DNA from: Hydractinia symbiolongicarpus
Taxonomy: Eukaryota; Cnidaria; Hydrozoa; Anthoathecata; Hydractiniidae
Direction: 5' to 3'
Length of the DNA: 64,000 nucleotides
Assembly: GCF_029227915.1 (NCBI RefSeq)
Contig: NC_079876.1
Location: 27,067,828-27,131,827 of the forward strand
Shown: positions 49,357 through 57,977 of the stretch, piece by piece
How positions within the stretch are numbered: the first letter of the stretch is position 1
Layout of the letters: each line of letters starts with the position of its first letter
The notes under the pieces: generated by a model
Told to the model about the DNA's origin: nothing
The model's database searches: none
Seen by the model: only the letters and a program-made list of their open reading frames with translations
Made by a program: the position numbers and the translations under genes

Positions 49357-50055
49357 TTATTCTATATACACGCGCATCGTTAGTCCTACGAATAAAACGT
49401 TTTTATCGTGGTGATATTCATCTGTAAACATGAAATTTAGGTGATCACTGGATCCTTTAAGGGGGATATAAACAGGGTTAGGAAAAGTCCAAACAAGCAT
49501 ATCTCCCCATCTTACCTCTTTGGTCGGAAGCATAGCCAGTATCTTGGATTTATTACCATCCAGTAGGCATCTTTCTTCATCTAACTGAGGGCAAACAAGT
49601 CTAAGCCTCTGATAGACATCGGTCTTGTATAAGCTATCGTGGTCGCCTTTAGTGAACATTGATAAAGTATCAAAATTATATCCCATAAGATCCGTCAGTG
49701 TTTTATCTACTATTGCAACGTAACCGTTGCTAACTCTTACTTTACACACTTCGTTCCTGAGTACAAAAAGTTTGATCCTTCCTCCCGCATGCTCGTTGAC
49801 TATGACAGCGATATCTTCTATTCTATATAGGCCTTTCTCGATCGTAATGAGAGTTTCAAAGACCCCAACGGTAAAATCCCCATCATTGGTCGATCCGGGT
49901 GCCGCTTTATAAATCTTGATATTGTTCTTTTTTTCGAAAAGGTTCAGCCATGTAGCTTGGATACTGATGGATTTCAGACCGATTCTCGTGTCCTGTCCTA
50001 GGTAGTCTTCAAAAATCGTAGGCTTCTCTATATTTGTGACATACAATTGCTTCAT
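49357..50055 (-). CDS. Candidate minor capsid (penton-type) protein
   Basis: Intact frame of 232 residues. I place the start at MKQLYVTNIEKPTIFEDYLG because it lies in the palindromic start region and the residues upstream of it look unconserved. Noticeable segments: IGLKSISIQATWLNL, IEKGLYRIEDIAVIVNE, ERCLLDGNKSKILAMLP, NPVYIPLKGSSDHLNF. The size, all-beta look and place beside capsid genes fit the Polinton minor capsid protein, but the assignment is not secured; an attachment or fibre-like protein is possible. The stop overlaps the leader of the next - strand gene (GAATAAATAATG). Confidence 0.45.
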   Translation of the reverse strand: MKQLYVTNIEKPTIFEDYLGQDTRIGLKSISIQATWLNLFEKKNNIKIYKAAPGSTNDGDFTVGVFETLITIEKGLYRIEDIAVIVNEHAGGRIKLFVLRNEVCKVRVSNGYVAIVDKTLTDLMGYNFDTLSMFTKGDHDSLYKTDVYQRLRLVCPQLDEERCLLDGNKSKILAMLPTKEVRWGDMLVWTFPNPVYIPLKGSSDHLNFMFTDEYHHDKNVLFVGLTMRVYIE

Positions 50056-50080
50056 TGTTTCTTTTAAAAGAAACAATGAA
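50051..50080. promoter_or_regulatory. Perfect 30-bp palindrome holding two divergent start codons
   Basis: TTCATTGTTTC, TTTTAAAA, GAAACAATGAA: perfect two-fold symmetry over 30 bases. The - strand ATG is at 50055-50053 and the + strand ATG at 50076-50078, at symmetric places, leaving 20 bp between the two start codons. It could be a bidirectional operator or a hairpin in both leaders. Confidence 0.7.
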
Positions 50081-50951
50081 TATATGTAGCTATAACCCCG
50101 CGAGGCGAGTGGCCTCTCAACGTAATTAACTTGGAGTATCAAGACCTCTACGTGAGTATGACTCGGCACATTTTCGTGGCCTTCCCACAGTTTACCAAGT
50201 ACCCAATCAAAGTTCCTACTAATCTGTTGAACGATCCCGTGAGTTTAAATTGGAGGGGCGAGCCTTGGACTAATGGAACATTCAGGTGAATTTCGCTTCT
50301 CATTGCGCGACAACGGCGTTGCGGATCTCTGCCACGCACATGACTGGCTCCGTACCCCTCGTTAACGCCATTTTCAAATTTCATATCTATTACCACATGC
50401 GTTGTATCCTCGCGAAAATGAAGGTACCCATTCTATACGAGGGAGGCTTTTCTCAGTACGATAACCCCTATTCCACCTCGGGGTATGCGCAGGTATGTCG
50501 CGAGTATGGTGCGGATCCTAATAGCCTCTACAAGCTTAAGGCAGTCATGTCGTCGTTAACCAACGGCCGTTGGTGGCCGTAGGTTGATGTGGGTTGGGCC
50601 AAATTCATCATACCAACCTACCAAGGTCTGACATCGGAAGGCCTGACAAAATTGAGTGAAAGTATACGCGTCTATGTTGTCTTATTGCTAGGATACCAAG
50701 CGAGTGTCAAGGCATCCTTACTCGGTTCTGGTGTGGATAACTATACAACAAGGCAAATCTTATTGCAGAAATTCGAGGATATGGTTTAACGTAAGAAAAA
50801 CGTAGGTCAAGACATTATCGAGTTTCAAAAGGTGCTCCAGTATGCACGGACTCCAGTAAATTTCGCTGTAATGCCCAGCGTATACATGCTACCCTCCAAT
50901 ATGGACCTTCACATTGGAAAGATTGTAGGGTATAACAACAACGTCCTCTGA
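50076..50951 (+). pseudogene. Broken Polinton gene of unknown function, near capsid genes
   Basis: Starts in the 30-bp palindrome. Coding pattern: EWPLNVINLEYQDLYVSMTR, PQFTKYPIKVPTNLLNDPV, then a shifted frame with TGSVPLVNAIFKF, SQYDNPYSTSGYAQVCREYG, GWAKFIIPTYQGLTSEGLTK, DNYTTRQILLQKFEDMV and ARTPVNFAVMPSVYMLP. Lesions: a shift immediately after the start, another near 50290, an in-frame TAG at 50580-50582 and an in-frame TAA at 50787-50789. About 290 codons. It ends 19 bp from the converging coiled-coil gene. The size and place would suit a structural protein. No domain is recognised. Confidence 0.5.
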
Positions 50952-50970
50952 TGTAGGTGTCGGTGTGGAG

Positions 50971-51868
50971 CTAGACCTGAATACCAAAGCTGTCAGCCAA
51001 AGTTTTATCATCTCCAGCTATCTTCATCAAGGTGTCTTTGATGTTCCTCAGCTGAGTATGAATGTTGGAGGCTAGTATGCCGCGTGCTTCTGCAGTAGCC
51101 TCTTTTTGACCTTGGAGTTGTTCTAGCTCTTTCTTAGCCTCGGCTATATTCCCGTCCCAGATAGCTAGCTGTTCGTTGGATACTCCGGGTGTGTTAGCCT
51201 TCTTACCCTCAAGCTCTTTGATATTCCCCTCTATTATCGTGATCTCATTCTCGTATGAAATCATCTTGCTTGTCAGGATTTTCAGGCTACCCCGGATCGC
51301 CTGAAGCTCAAGGTCAAGCCCCCTTCTCTCGCGATCGCTGAAGCCATCAAACTCATGCATAAGGCTCTCCGTGGCATCGACGACGTTCCTGAGCTCCCCC
51401 AACGATTGCATCGAAATATTTCTCAACCTTCTCGTACCTGTTAATGAGCCTGTTCACCCAGCCCTTTTTTGGCTTGGTATAATCGGTAAAGCCCAGGTTT
51501 TGTAGGCGGCGCACACCTAGATCCTTCTCTATCGCGGACGCTTTCCTAATTTCACCTTCCTTCGTCGTGAGCTTTATTCCATCGTAAAGAAGCTGGTTTC
51601 CTTCTACCTAAAACATGTTGTAATACCTCGCACTCGGCTCTCCCAGCTCCCCACTAAGAGCTTCGTACAGGCTTTCAACCTTCGAACTTTTCAGCATTTC
51701 CCTTGCCGTTGTGGTGTCTGTCTCAGTCGCTTCTATCCCATTCTCCTGGGGTGTAGTGCTTGTTCCGGAAATATCCTCAGGCCTAAGAATTTCGCTTTCA
51801 CTGCTGAACTCATCAGGCTTGTCTTGGATATCTGTTTCTTCCGTAAAGTCATATCCTGGATTATCCAT
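50971..51868 (-). pseudogene. Coiled-coil Polinton protein, one stop and one frameshift
   Basis: The N-terminal third is acidic and probably disordered (MDNPGYDFTEETDIQDKPDE onwards). It is followed by VEGNQLLYDGIKLTTKEGEI, DLGVRRLQNLGFTDYTKPKK, and a long coiled coil with heptad-like Leu/Ile spacing (ELRNVVDATESLMHEF to QLRNIKDTLMKIAGDDKT). An in-frame TAG at 51610-51608 interrupts the frame, and a shift lies near 51430. The gene starts 33 bp from the divergent capsid gene. Coiled-coil genes next to capsid genes are common in Polintons; a virion or scaffold function is inference. Confidence 0.6.
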
Positions 51869-51901
51869 AGTTTATTTCAATCCACAATTGTCTATTAATA
51901 A

Positions 51902-53174
51902 ATGTACGGAACTATCTTAAATCTGCATAGGGAAATCAAGACTATGTTTGCTATGAAAGGCAAGAGGCATAGAGTGAAAGTATCTCATATACCAAGCACC
52001 ATTGGTGCCAATGAAGATTTGTACGTGGATGTACCAAACATGGGTAAGGATGATGTAATTTTCCCCGGCTCAATCAAGTTGCTTTTCGACCTCGAGCTGA
52101 CTGGTACGAATACTAAACGAACCATAGTCTCTAATATTGGCAAAGCATTGGTACGAGGCTTACGTATTACGCTGAATGCTAACGAAATTCAAAATATCGC
52201 CGACTACGATGTATTCAGTGTGTACAACGCCCTGTGGATTTCAAAACTCAATAGAGAGAATAACTTAATTTTGGAAGGGATTAATCCTAATGATGGCACA
52301 ATTAGAGCCCTCCAGGTAGGGGCGTCTGACCATGTTGGAACAAACGAAGAGAAGGCCATAGCCGCAGCGTATGGAAAGACCTTCGCAATACCTCTTGGCT
52401 CCATGTTCGAACTCACGAGGGATCTCCCATTCTACCAAGCAGGCTTACACGATAGACTACAGTTTGTGATTCACTTCGCTTCATATGGTGACGTTATAAA
52501 GGATGCCGGAACCCCAGCGGCGGTCTCAACAGCCGCGAAGGCAGCCGATTCTTCCTACAAAATAACAAATATTTGTTTGCAATTCGACAAGGTGACAAAC
52601 GAAGAGCTCGCAAGTGCGATGATGTCGAGAAACTCGAGATTGGCTCTACCATACGAGCGGATACTTAGGAGCAAAGTGGTGACCATAAAAAAAGGCTTCC
52701 ACCTCCTACAATCTACAACTCGATACGCCAAGCAAGAGTCTTAAAGGTGTCCTACTACTATTTAAAGATATCAATGCAGATAAGCCATATTCTGGGAATA
52801 ATGAGAAATTTTATAATCCAAAGATCGAGAAGATCTCTATTACCGTGGAGGGTGAGACGAATGAATTGTATAGCCACGCGATGTTGCCTCGTGATCATCT
52901 AGAACTAGTCGCTGAGCTCTTCGGATCCCATGATAGCATAGTAACCATCGGGCAGTTTTTCACGGAGAGGTATGGGCTTTTTATCGACTTCAGAGCAACA
53001 CCCGATCACAACCTACACGGGAGCGGAAGACCTTTAAAGAGGTTGTCGGATGGCATAACCCTCCACATCACGAAAAAAGCCGACGGTACAGGTGATATTA
53101 GATGTTACGTATATCTCTTGATGGACGCGCAATTGAATATCCTCGACGATCGTTTTCATTCAGTAGAATATTAG
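51902..53174 (+). pseudogene. MCP: Major capsid protein, double jelly-roll, one frameshift
   Basis: Predicted shell protein of the Polinton virion. It begins MYGTILNLHREIKTMFAMKG; the family-like part starts at KGKRHRVKVSHIPSTIGANE, then DLYVDVPNMGKDDVIFPGS, RTIVSNIGKALVRGLRITLN, FAIPLGSMFELTRDLPFYQA, and after the break FYNPKIEKISITVEGETNEL, RYGLFIDFRATPDHNLHGSG and CYVYLLMDAQLNILDDRF. About 424 codons in total. A single frameshift near 52700 separates the two parts; the second is otherwise open to its stop. Family assignment rests on overall similarity to Polinton capsid proteins known to me; no structural comparison was done. Confidence 0.8.
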
Positions 53175-53197
53175 GGCCATATATTCAGCATCACGCG

Positions 53198-53227
53198 TTA
53201 TTCTATAGCTCATAAACTATAGAATAA
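53198..53227 (+). promoter_or_regulatory. 30-bp dyad just before the 53230 start codon
   Basis: The arms TTATTCTATAG and CTATAGAATAA are perfect (11 bp), the spacer CTCATAAA is 8 bp, and the ATG follows after two bases. Same total length as the palindrome at 50051. Confidence 0.65.
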
Positions 53228-53229
53228 AC

Positions 53230-53628
53230 ATGGCAACAATCAGCGTTCTCGTAGCAGGCGCTGCTATAAATGCATTAGTGTTCAGTGGATCAAATTTTCT
53301 ATTCAGCAAACTCAGCGGCCATAGCGACGAAGAGCGCAGACGACATGACAAGGCTATCGAACAACTTGAAGCGGCTTAGGCCCAATGGGTACGTGACAGA
53401 CAAGCTCGCATTGATTGGTATAATCAGCAACGGGAGCTTAAGCGTCAAGCTGGTGAGAGTCTTAAAGAACTTGATGAAGGCATGCGACAGTACTATATCG
53501 CCACGATTAAGAAGGCTCAAAAGCTCTCTGATTTTTACACACCCTCCAAACAGCAACAAGACGGTGAGCTGACGTTCGTTCTAGGCTCCTCGGTGTTGCG
53601 GTATATAAGTGGGCGTAATCGTTTTTGA
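53230..53628 (+). pseudogene. Small Polinton protein with N-terminal hydrophobic segment, one stop
   Basis: 132 codons. Starts MATISVLVAGAAINALVFSG (membrane-prone), then FLFSKLSGHSDEERRRHDKA, a helical charged region, EGMRQYYIATIKKAQKLSDF, YTPSKQQQDGELTFVLG. An in-frame TAG at 53377-53379 (codon 50) is the only break. I recognise this protein type from cnidarian Polinton-related predictions; its function is unknown. It sits between capsid and integrase genes on the same strand. Confidence 0.65.
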
Positions 53629-53649
53629 TATGTAATAAATATATCATAA

Positions 53650-54628
53650 GCAAAGCATATTGTTACTAAGGAAGAGGTTGAAAAGCTAAGTCATATATAT
53701 TACCAACCAGAACATCTATGGACTGGACGGAAAGCGATCAAATTACTCGCTGAAAAATCTGGTCTTTCCAAAAAGAAAGTCCTACATTGGCTATCTCGTC
53801 AGTTGCTCTGGCTCCGACATATCAAAGGCCCGAAAAAGATCAATTACCCGCATTTCACCATTACAAGACCGAACGAAATGCATCAATTTGACTTGCTCTA
53901 TATGCCACATGATAGAGGGTATGGAAATACGTACAAATACATTTTGACGGGTATTGACGTTGCCTCAAGGTATAAGGTCGCGAGACTCCTGAGAACCAAA
54001 AAGGCTAGCGAGGTCGCCGAGATGCTCAAGGACATTTACAAAGCAGGACCTCTCCGATATCCTAAGACTTTCCAATGTAATAACGGAAGTGAGTTCAAAT
54101 TGGACGTGACAAAGCTCCTGGAAGGTAAAGGAGTGGAAATCAAGCGGGCAACTACCAAGTACCATCATACGTTCACAGCGTTCGTTAAAAGCTACAACAA
54201 AGTACTAGCACAAAAACTCTTCAAACCCCAAGATGCGCAGGAATTGGCTTCTGATGAAACTAGTACTACATGGCTCAAACACCTGTACACTATTGTGAAA
54301 AGCATGAACAACACCAAGACCGCGATGATTGGTATGAGCTCCTCGAAAGCGATCAGGCTCGAGGAAGTATCCCAATGAGAAATGTCTGCCGGACGACGGC
54401 TTATACTTTTATCTGCTACAACCCGCCGAGGGACACAACGATGCTCGGAGACGGGCAACAGATGCCTGGTGGTCGAAGCGTACGTACAGGTTGGATCGTA
54501 TCGTAACCGGTGGTACCCGTCTCATATATTATCTTGATGGAGGTCCTGATCGATCTTTCGTGTCAGAGCAATTGCTATTGGTAGCTGAGGGTGTTGAAAT
54601 ACCCCCAGAGCATGTGAAAGAATGGTAA
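53650..54628 (+). pseudogene. INT: Retroviral-type integrase, catalytic triad lost, frameshift near C terminus
   Basis: Inserts Polinton DNA in active relatives. The order is an N-terminal helical part (EEVEKLSHIYYQPEHLWTG), the rve catalytic core (MHQFDLLYMP at about 53881; GIDVASRYKVARLL; YPKTFQCNNGSEF at 54061; YHHTFTAFVKSYNKVL at 54160), then a C-terminal SH3/chromo-like part in another frame (TYRLDRIV, ending EHVKEW). The first catalytic Asp (53890-53892) is present. Asn stands at the second Asp position (54079-54081), and Lys where the catalytic Glu is expected (54187-54189). A frameshift lies near 54360. No ATG is visible at the N terminus. This enzyme should be dead. Confidence 0.82.
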
Positions 54629-54655
54629 ATTTCACGAGCCCAAGGGTCATTTCAC

Positions 54656-54679
54656 CGGTTCCCCGCTACGGGGGAACCG
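54656..54679. terminator. GC-rich hairpin between convergent Polinton genes
   Basis: CGGTTCCCC, loop GCTACG, GGGGAACCG: a perfect 9-bp stem 27 bp after the integrase stop and before the end of the - strand gene finishing at 54763. It is the most GC-rich spot of the element and is placed like a 3'-end signal. Confidence 0.5.
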
Positions 54680-54762
54680 CTCAGTTGATACCCATAAGCG
54701 TAGTTAATGTGAACCTATGGCTTAAATTAATACAAAAAAATGTTCGGTATCCCTGGAGGAGG

Positions 54763-55311
54763 CTAATATCTAGTATATAGTATTTTCAAGAGTACGTCTA
54801 ATGGTTCATTCTCTAAATTTTTATTCGGATCCCACAAATATAGTAAAGTGGGCTCTGTATAGAAAGGATATCCGTACACGATACCTCGAATAACATCAGG
54901 CTCGATATCAAGATCGATGTCAACTAAACGTCTATCTTCAATAGGAAATTTGAGTATTTCACTTATTTTATTCAAATCAGCCAGATCCGAGATCTTTAAC
55001 TCAGGATCCTTAATGACCTCGTAACATAGCACACTCAACCTGTTTTTTGTAATATTTACAATATGCAGACCCTTGCGATCCTCGATGTCGTATTCGAACA
55101 CTTCATCCTCCTCCTCACATGCAATTGTCGCCCAGGGCTTCTCTCCTGATTGCATTCTATTCAAAACCCTCGTAGTATGCACCACCCCTAAATCTAAAAT
55201 CTTCCAGACAAGTGGGACAATAACCAGTGGTAGATTCTGCCTTTATGCAACATCTCAGCACGGGTACCTTAATACTATATAGTTTTGTTGGCCCTGTACA
55301 TAGGTTTTCAT
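54763..55311 (-). pseudogene. Polinton protein with N-terminal zinc knuckle, frameshifted
   Basis: Starts MKTYVQGQQNY, then in a shifted frame PVLRCCIKAESTTGYCPTCL (CC...CxxC, putative zinc site) and RGGAYYEGFE, then in a third frame KPWATIACEEEDEVFEYDIE and an acidic C-terminal part to the stop. About 180 codons, at least two shifts (near 55270 and 55160). Function unknown. A 31-bp dyad lies just upstream of the ATG. Confidence 0.5.
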
Positions 55312-55317
55312 TTTTTC

Positions 55318-55348
55318 TTCAAGTGTTAACTATCTTTTAACAATTGAA
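55318..55348 (-). promoter_or_regulatory. 31-bp dyad upstream of the 55311 start codon
   Basis: TTCAAGTGTTAA and TTAACAATTGAA, 12-bp arms with one mismatch and a 7-bp spacer, end seven bases before the ATG on the - strand. Confidence 0.6.
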
Positions 55349-55413
55349 GTGGTCACGAAAGCATCGTCTCCTTCTGGCGCACCCCTGTTATGAACACACA
55401 AAACCACGCGTCT

Positions 55414-56157
55414 CTAATCTTCTAATGCCGGATCACCCAGGTCGTATAAGTCGTCGCGAGTAAGATCAATAAGTCTGAAGTCGCATATGTATCGCTCCAT
55501 ATGTCCCTCCTCATCAAACCGATTAAAAGCATGCGTGCCATTTGCATTATCAATAACAACGATTTCTTCCAAATGAGGAAATTGAACACTGATCCATCGT
55601 CTTTTCTTTAAAATACCACGTCTTTGTACACGGGCGCAATAGTATGGAAGATGGTGATATTTATCATCGTCATGTGTTGTATGTTTGCGAAAAATCATAA
55701 TAACATTATCTTTGCCCGCATCATTGGCATGTGGTACATATCTCTGACGGAGTCCTGCAATTTCCAATGTTCGGAGATCTAACTGCTACTCTCGCTCTTG
55801 AAGGTCCTCCTCAAGGTTTGCTATAGTTACGTCCCTATCCTGAAGATCATCGCTGAGTATTGCAAGAACTTGATGATGCTCTTCGATGGTTTCTTGTAAT
55901 TTTTCGATGCCCTTTTTAGTTAACCATTTCATAATCTCGACAGCCTTAGGCTTCCTGGAACGCCCACAAATCTCCAAGGCACCGTCCAATGTCACGAAAG
56001 CATCGTGAAGATTTTTAGTTTCCTTTGTCCCGGCATGGTATGCTGGGTTCTGAGCATTTAGCTCCATACGCGTCTTCTCCGCTATATTAAGCGCTCTACA
56101 GGATGTTCTTATATCAACAATACCCAAAAACTTTCCCTAACCAGTTCTTTTAAACAT
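55414..56157 (-). pseudogene. BRO/MSV199-like protein with DUF3627-like C terminus, two stops
   Basis: A single frame of about 247 codons with in-frame TAG at 56139-56137 and 55788-55786. Segments: FLGIVDIRTSCRALNIAEKT, YHAGTKETKNLHDAFVTLDG, ALEICGRSRKPKAVEIMKWL, a coiled coil, then RQRYVPHANDAGKDNVIMIF, YYCARVQRRGILKKRRW, THAFNRFDEEGHMERYICDF. The arrangement of a BRO-N type end, coiled coil and VPHAxxxGKxN...YYxARxQRR domain matches large-DNA-virus BRO-family proteins with a DUF3627-like tail. Such proteins are thought to bind nucleic acid; the role in a Polinton is unknown. The assignment is from memory of the family pattern. Confidence 0.6.
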
Positions 56158-56224
56158 GGGTTGACCCTGATTATTTAATAATATCACAATGGTAGGCAAT
56201 GTGTTTAAGGCAAGTGACATTTTA

Positions 56225-56428
56225 TTATTTAACTAATACTCCAACCAGGGGGATCATTAGGACAGATATGAATCCGAAAAAATACATGTTCCTATGGATT
56301 CTTTTTCTCTCCAGAACATCACGAAGCTCTTCGTCAAGAGCTTCCAGCCAACTTTCTAGATAGGGTATCCTATTCATTTCTTTATAACAATTTTCCAATT
56401 GCCTTTCTAATGTTCTGATATATGACAT
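56225..56428 (-). CDS. Small coiled-coil protein with C-terminal membrane anchor
   Basis: 67 residues, intact. Starts MSYIRTLERQLENCYKEMNR, an amphipathic helix, followed by KRIHRNMYFFGFISVLMIPL and VGVLVK, one transmembrane segment at the C terminus: a tail-anchored layout. The ATG lies two bases after the ATPase stop (GAATAAATATG), so I prefer it to the in-frame upstream ATG. Function unknown. Confidence 0.6.
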   Translation of the reverse strand: MSYIRTLERQLENCYKEMNRIPYLESWLEALDEELRDVLERKRIHRNMYFFGFISVLMIPLVGVLVK

Positions 56429-56430
56429 AT

Positions 56431-57024
56431 TTATTCTAATACACTCCAGCCCCGAGGATACTCGAGACGGATAAACAAACACGCGTGTTTTGACTTTTTT
56501 AGTTGAGCTTTAATTGTATCCCAATTCTCGATAAGGTTGCTCTCGTTATCGATCTGTATGAGGCCCGATCTCTCGCAGGGATACCATGTAAATAGCATTT
56601 TTTTTTGCCTCCTGAGGTTTTTAGGGATTGCCGTATACGATTGCATCAACAGCCATAACGGATGCTTCCTGTGCTTCCCGCTAATGGCCAATTCGAGCAG
56701 GCTCTGGCGTTTTTTATCCATGGATTCATTCGCGATCATGTCATCAACTATGAAGAGTGTGCTCTCACCGGCGAGGATATTTGATAATCGTTCAATCCAT
56801 TCAAATAACTGATCCTGCGGTTCTATCAAAAATACATAAGGATCTTTCCAAAGCGATGGTCTATCGAGATAAGTGGCATTCTATCGAAGAGTAGGGCAGA
56901 GTATAACGATATTATGGAAATGGTGTCAGTATTCATACTTCAAAAGATCGAGAACACGCTGCGTCTTTCCACAGCTTGTAGGTTCTGTGAATATCGCTGT
57001 ATGGGGTTCTTTAACAATATTCAT
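56431..57024 (-). pseudogene. ATP: FtsK/HerA-type genome-packaging ATPase, two in-frame stops
   Basis: Predicted to drive DNA into the capsid in active relatives. 197 codons. P-loop region: HTAIFTEPTSCGKTQRVLDL. The Lys-Thr are present, but Glu stands where the first P-loop Gly is expected (codon 14). Walker B: STLFIVDDMIANES. Also GKHRKHPLWLLMQSYTAIPK and NLRRQKKMLFTWYP. In-frame TGA at 56928-56926 and TAG at 56883-56881 interrupt an otherwise continuous frame. It is preceded by a 30-bp dyad and followed after two bases by the next gene. Confidence 0.82.
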
Positions 57025-57025
57025 G

Positions 57026-57055
57026 TTTGTTGTATACCCATTGGTATACAACAAA
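57026..57055 (-). promoter_or_regulatory. 30-bp dyad upstream of the ATPase start codon
   Basis: TTTGTTGTATACC and GGTATACAACAAA, perfect 13-bp arms with a 4-bp spacer. It ends two bases before the ATG at 57024 (- strand). Confidence 0.68.
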
Positions 57056-57068
57056 ACCTTGAAGGTGC

Positions 57069-57306
57069 TTACTTGGGTTTTGGGATTATACTCGCGGGCA
57101 ACCAGCCCTTACTCACTGCCATTTTACGACTCCCGCGTCCTGCTGTGAAATATGCTATCATCTTCATAACATCATTCGTGTCCAACTTTGTGCCCAAGGA
57201 ATCTCTTACCAACCATGGCATATCCAAATGTAAACCCGAGGTCCACGATTGTCTCGTATATCATATCAATAATCTCTTTTTGCTGCGGGGTAACATTTGA
57301 AGTCAT
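57069..57306 (-). pseudogene. Small Polinton protein, one frameshift
   Basis: About 79 codons. MTSNVTPQQKEIIDMIYETI, then VDLGFTFGYAMVGKRFLG, a shift near 57190, then DVMKMIAYFTAGRGSRKMAV and KGWLPASIIPKPK. The start follows the stop of the preceding gene by 13 bases, including TATAATAGAAA. I recognise the KGWLPA(S/D) ending from other Polinton-like small proteins. Function unknown. Confidence 0.55.
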
Positions 57307-57319
57307 TTTCTATTATACC

Positions 57320-57658
57320 CTATTGCATGTGAAAAATATCAATATCGTGGTTTGTGGTAGGTTTTTGCTGAACCGCTGGTGCAGGGTGCTGGGTAGCCGC
57401 GGATTTTCTACGAGTAAAATAGTAGGCACCTCCAATACCTGCGATTATTGCAATAATACCTCCACCAATATATACACCACTGCCCATGAACTTGGAGGTA
57501 CCTGTGGCAGGTTCCTGAATCTCTTGGTAAGTACCTTTGCCCATGTTCTTCTTCAACTCGGCCTTGTTCTTGCGATTCCATTCCGCAAGTCTCTTGCCAG
57601 CTGCAACACGACCTTCATTCTTCTTGGTAATTACTTGGTTAGTAGACTCTTCACTCAT
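57320..57658 (-). CDS. Small single-pass membrane protein of Polinton
   Basis: 112 residues, intact. A basic N terminus (NEGRVAAGKRLAEWNRKNKA), linker, then one strong transmembrane helix (GVYIGGGIIAIIAGIGGAYY) followed by RRKSAA and a Pro/Gln-rich tail. The motif GRVAAGKRLAE resembles KHPGRVAQGH in the gene immediately upstream. A 32-bp dyad overlaps the start codon. Virion membrane or assembly function is only conjecture. Confidence 0.6.
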   Translation of the reverse strand: MSEESTNQVITKKNEGRVAAGKRLAEWNRKNKAELKKNMGKGTYQEIQEPATGTSKFMGSGVYIGGGIIAIIAGIGGAYYFTRRKSAATQHPAPAVQQKPTTNHDIDIFHMQ

Positions 57659-57688
57659 TTGTTATAGGCCGTAAGACCTGTAACAAAT
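57657..57688 (-). promoter_or_regulatory. 32-bp dyad spanning a stop/start junction
   Basis: ATTTGTTATAGG and CCTGTAACAAAT, 12-bp arms with one mismatch, spacer CCGTAAGA (8 bp). One arm contains the first two bases of the 57658 start codon. The other touches the stop codon of the preceding gene (57690-57688). Confidence 0.65.
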
Positions 57689-57977
57689 CACTTCTTTTTT
57701 ACATTAAGAACGAGGGATAGCCCCTGTTCCTCAAGGATCTCCATGGTCTCTTTTTTCCCCGTGAGTATGGCTTCAGGAGTGTTTAAATCTCTCTCAAAGT
57801 ATCGCAGGAATTCTCTAAAGGTCATGGGTTCTTTCTTGGGCGGCGCTCTTCCAAGCTTTCTCTCCCTCATTAGTGCCCCTGGGCAACCCTTCCCGGGTGC
57901 TTTTTGTGTACTTCAACAATTTTTTCGACGGTCTCGGTTTGTTGTTGGTTGATAATAATACTATACGCGCTGCTCAT
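57688..57977 (-). pseudogene. Small Polinton protein, frameshifted
   Basis: Starts MSSAYSIIINQQQTETVEKI, VEVHKKHPGRVAQGH, then a shift near 57875 into MRERKLGRAPPKKEPMTFRE, FLRYFERDLNTPEAILTGKK, to a stop at 57688. About 96 codons. The start overlaps the end of the preceding gene by 17 bases (ATGAGCAGCGCGTATAG). Two separate small genes cannot be excluded, but the shared GRVA-G motif with the neighbouring membrane protein favours one. Confidence 0.45.
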
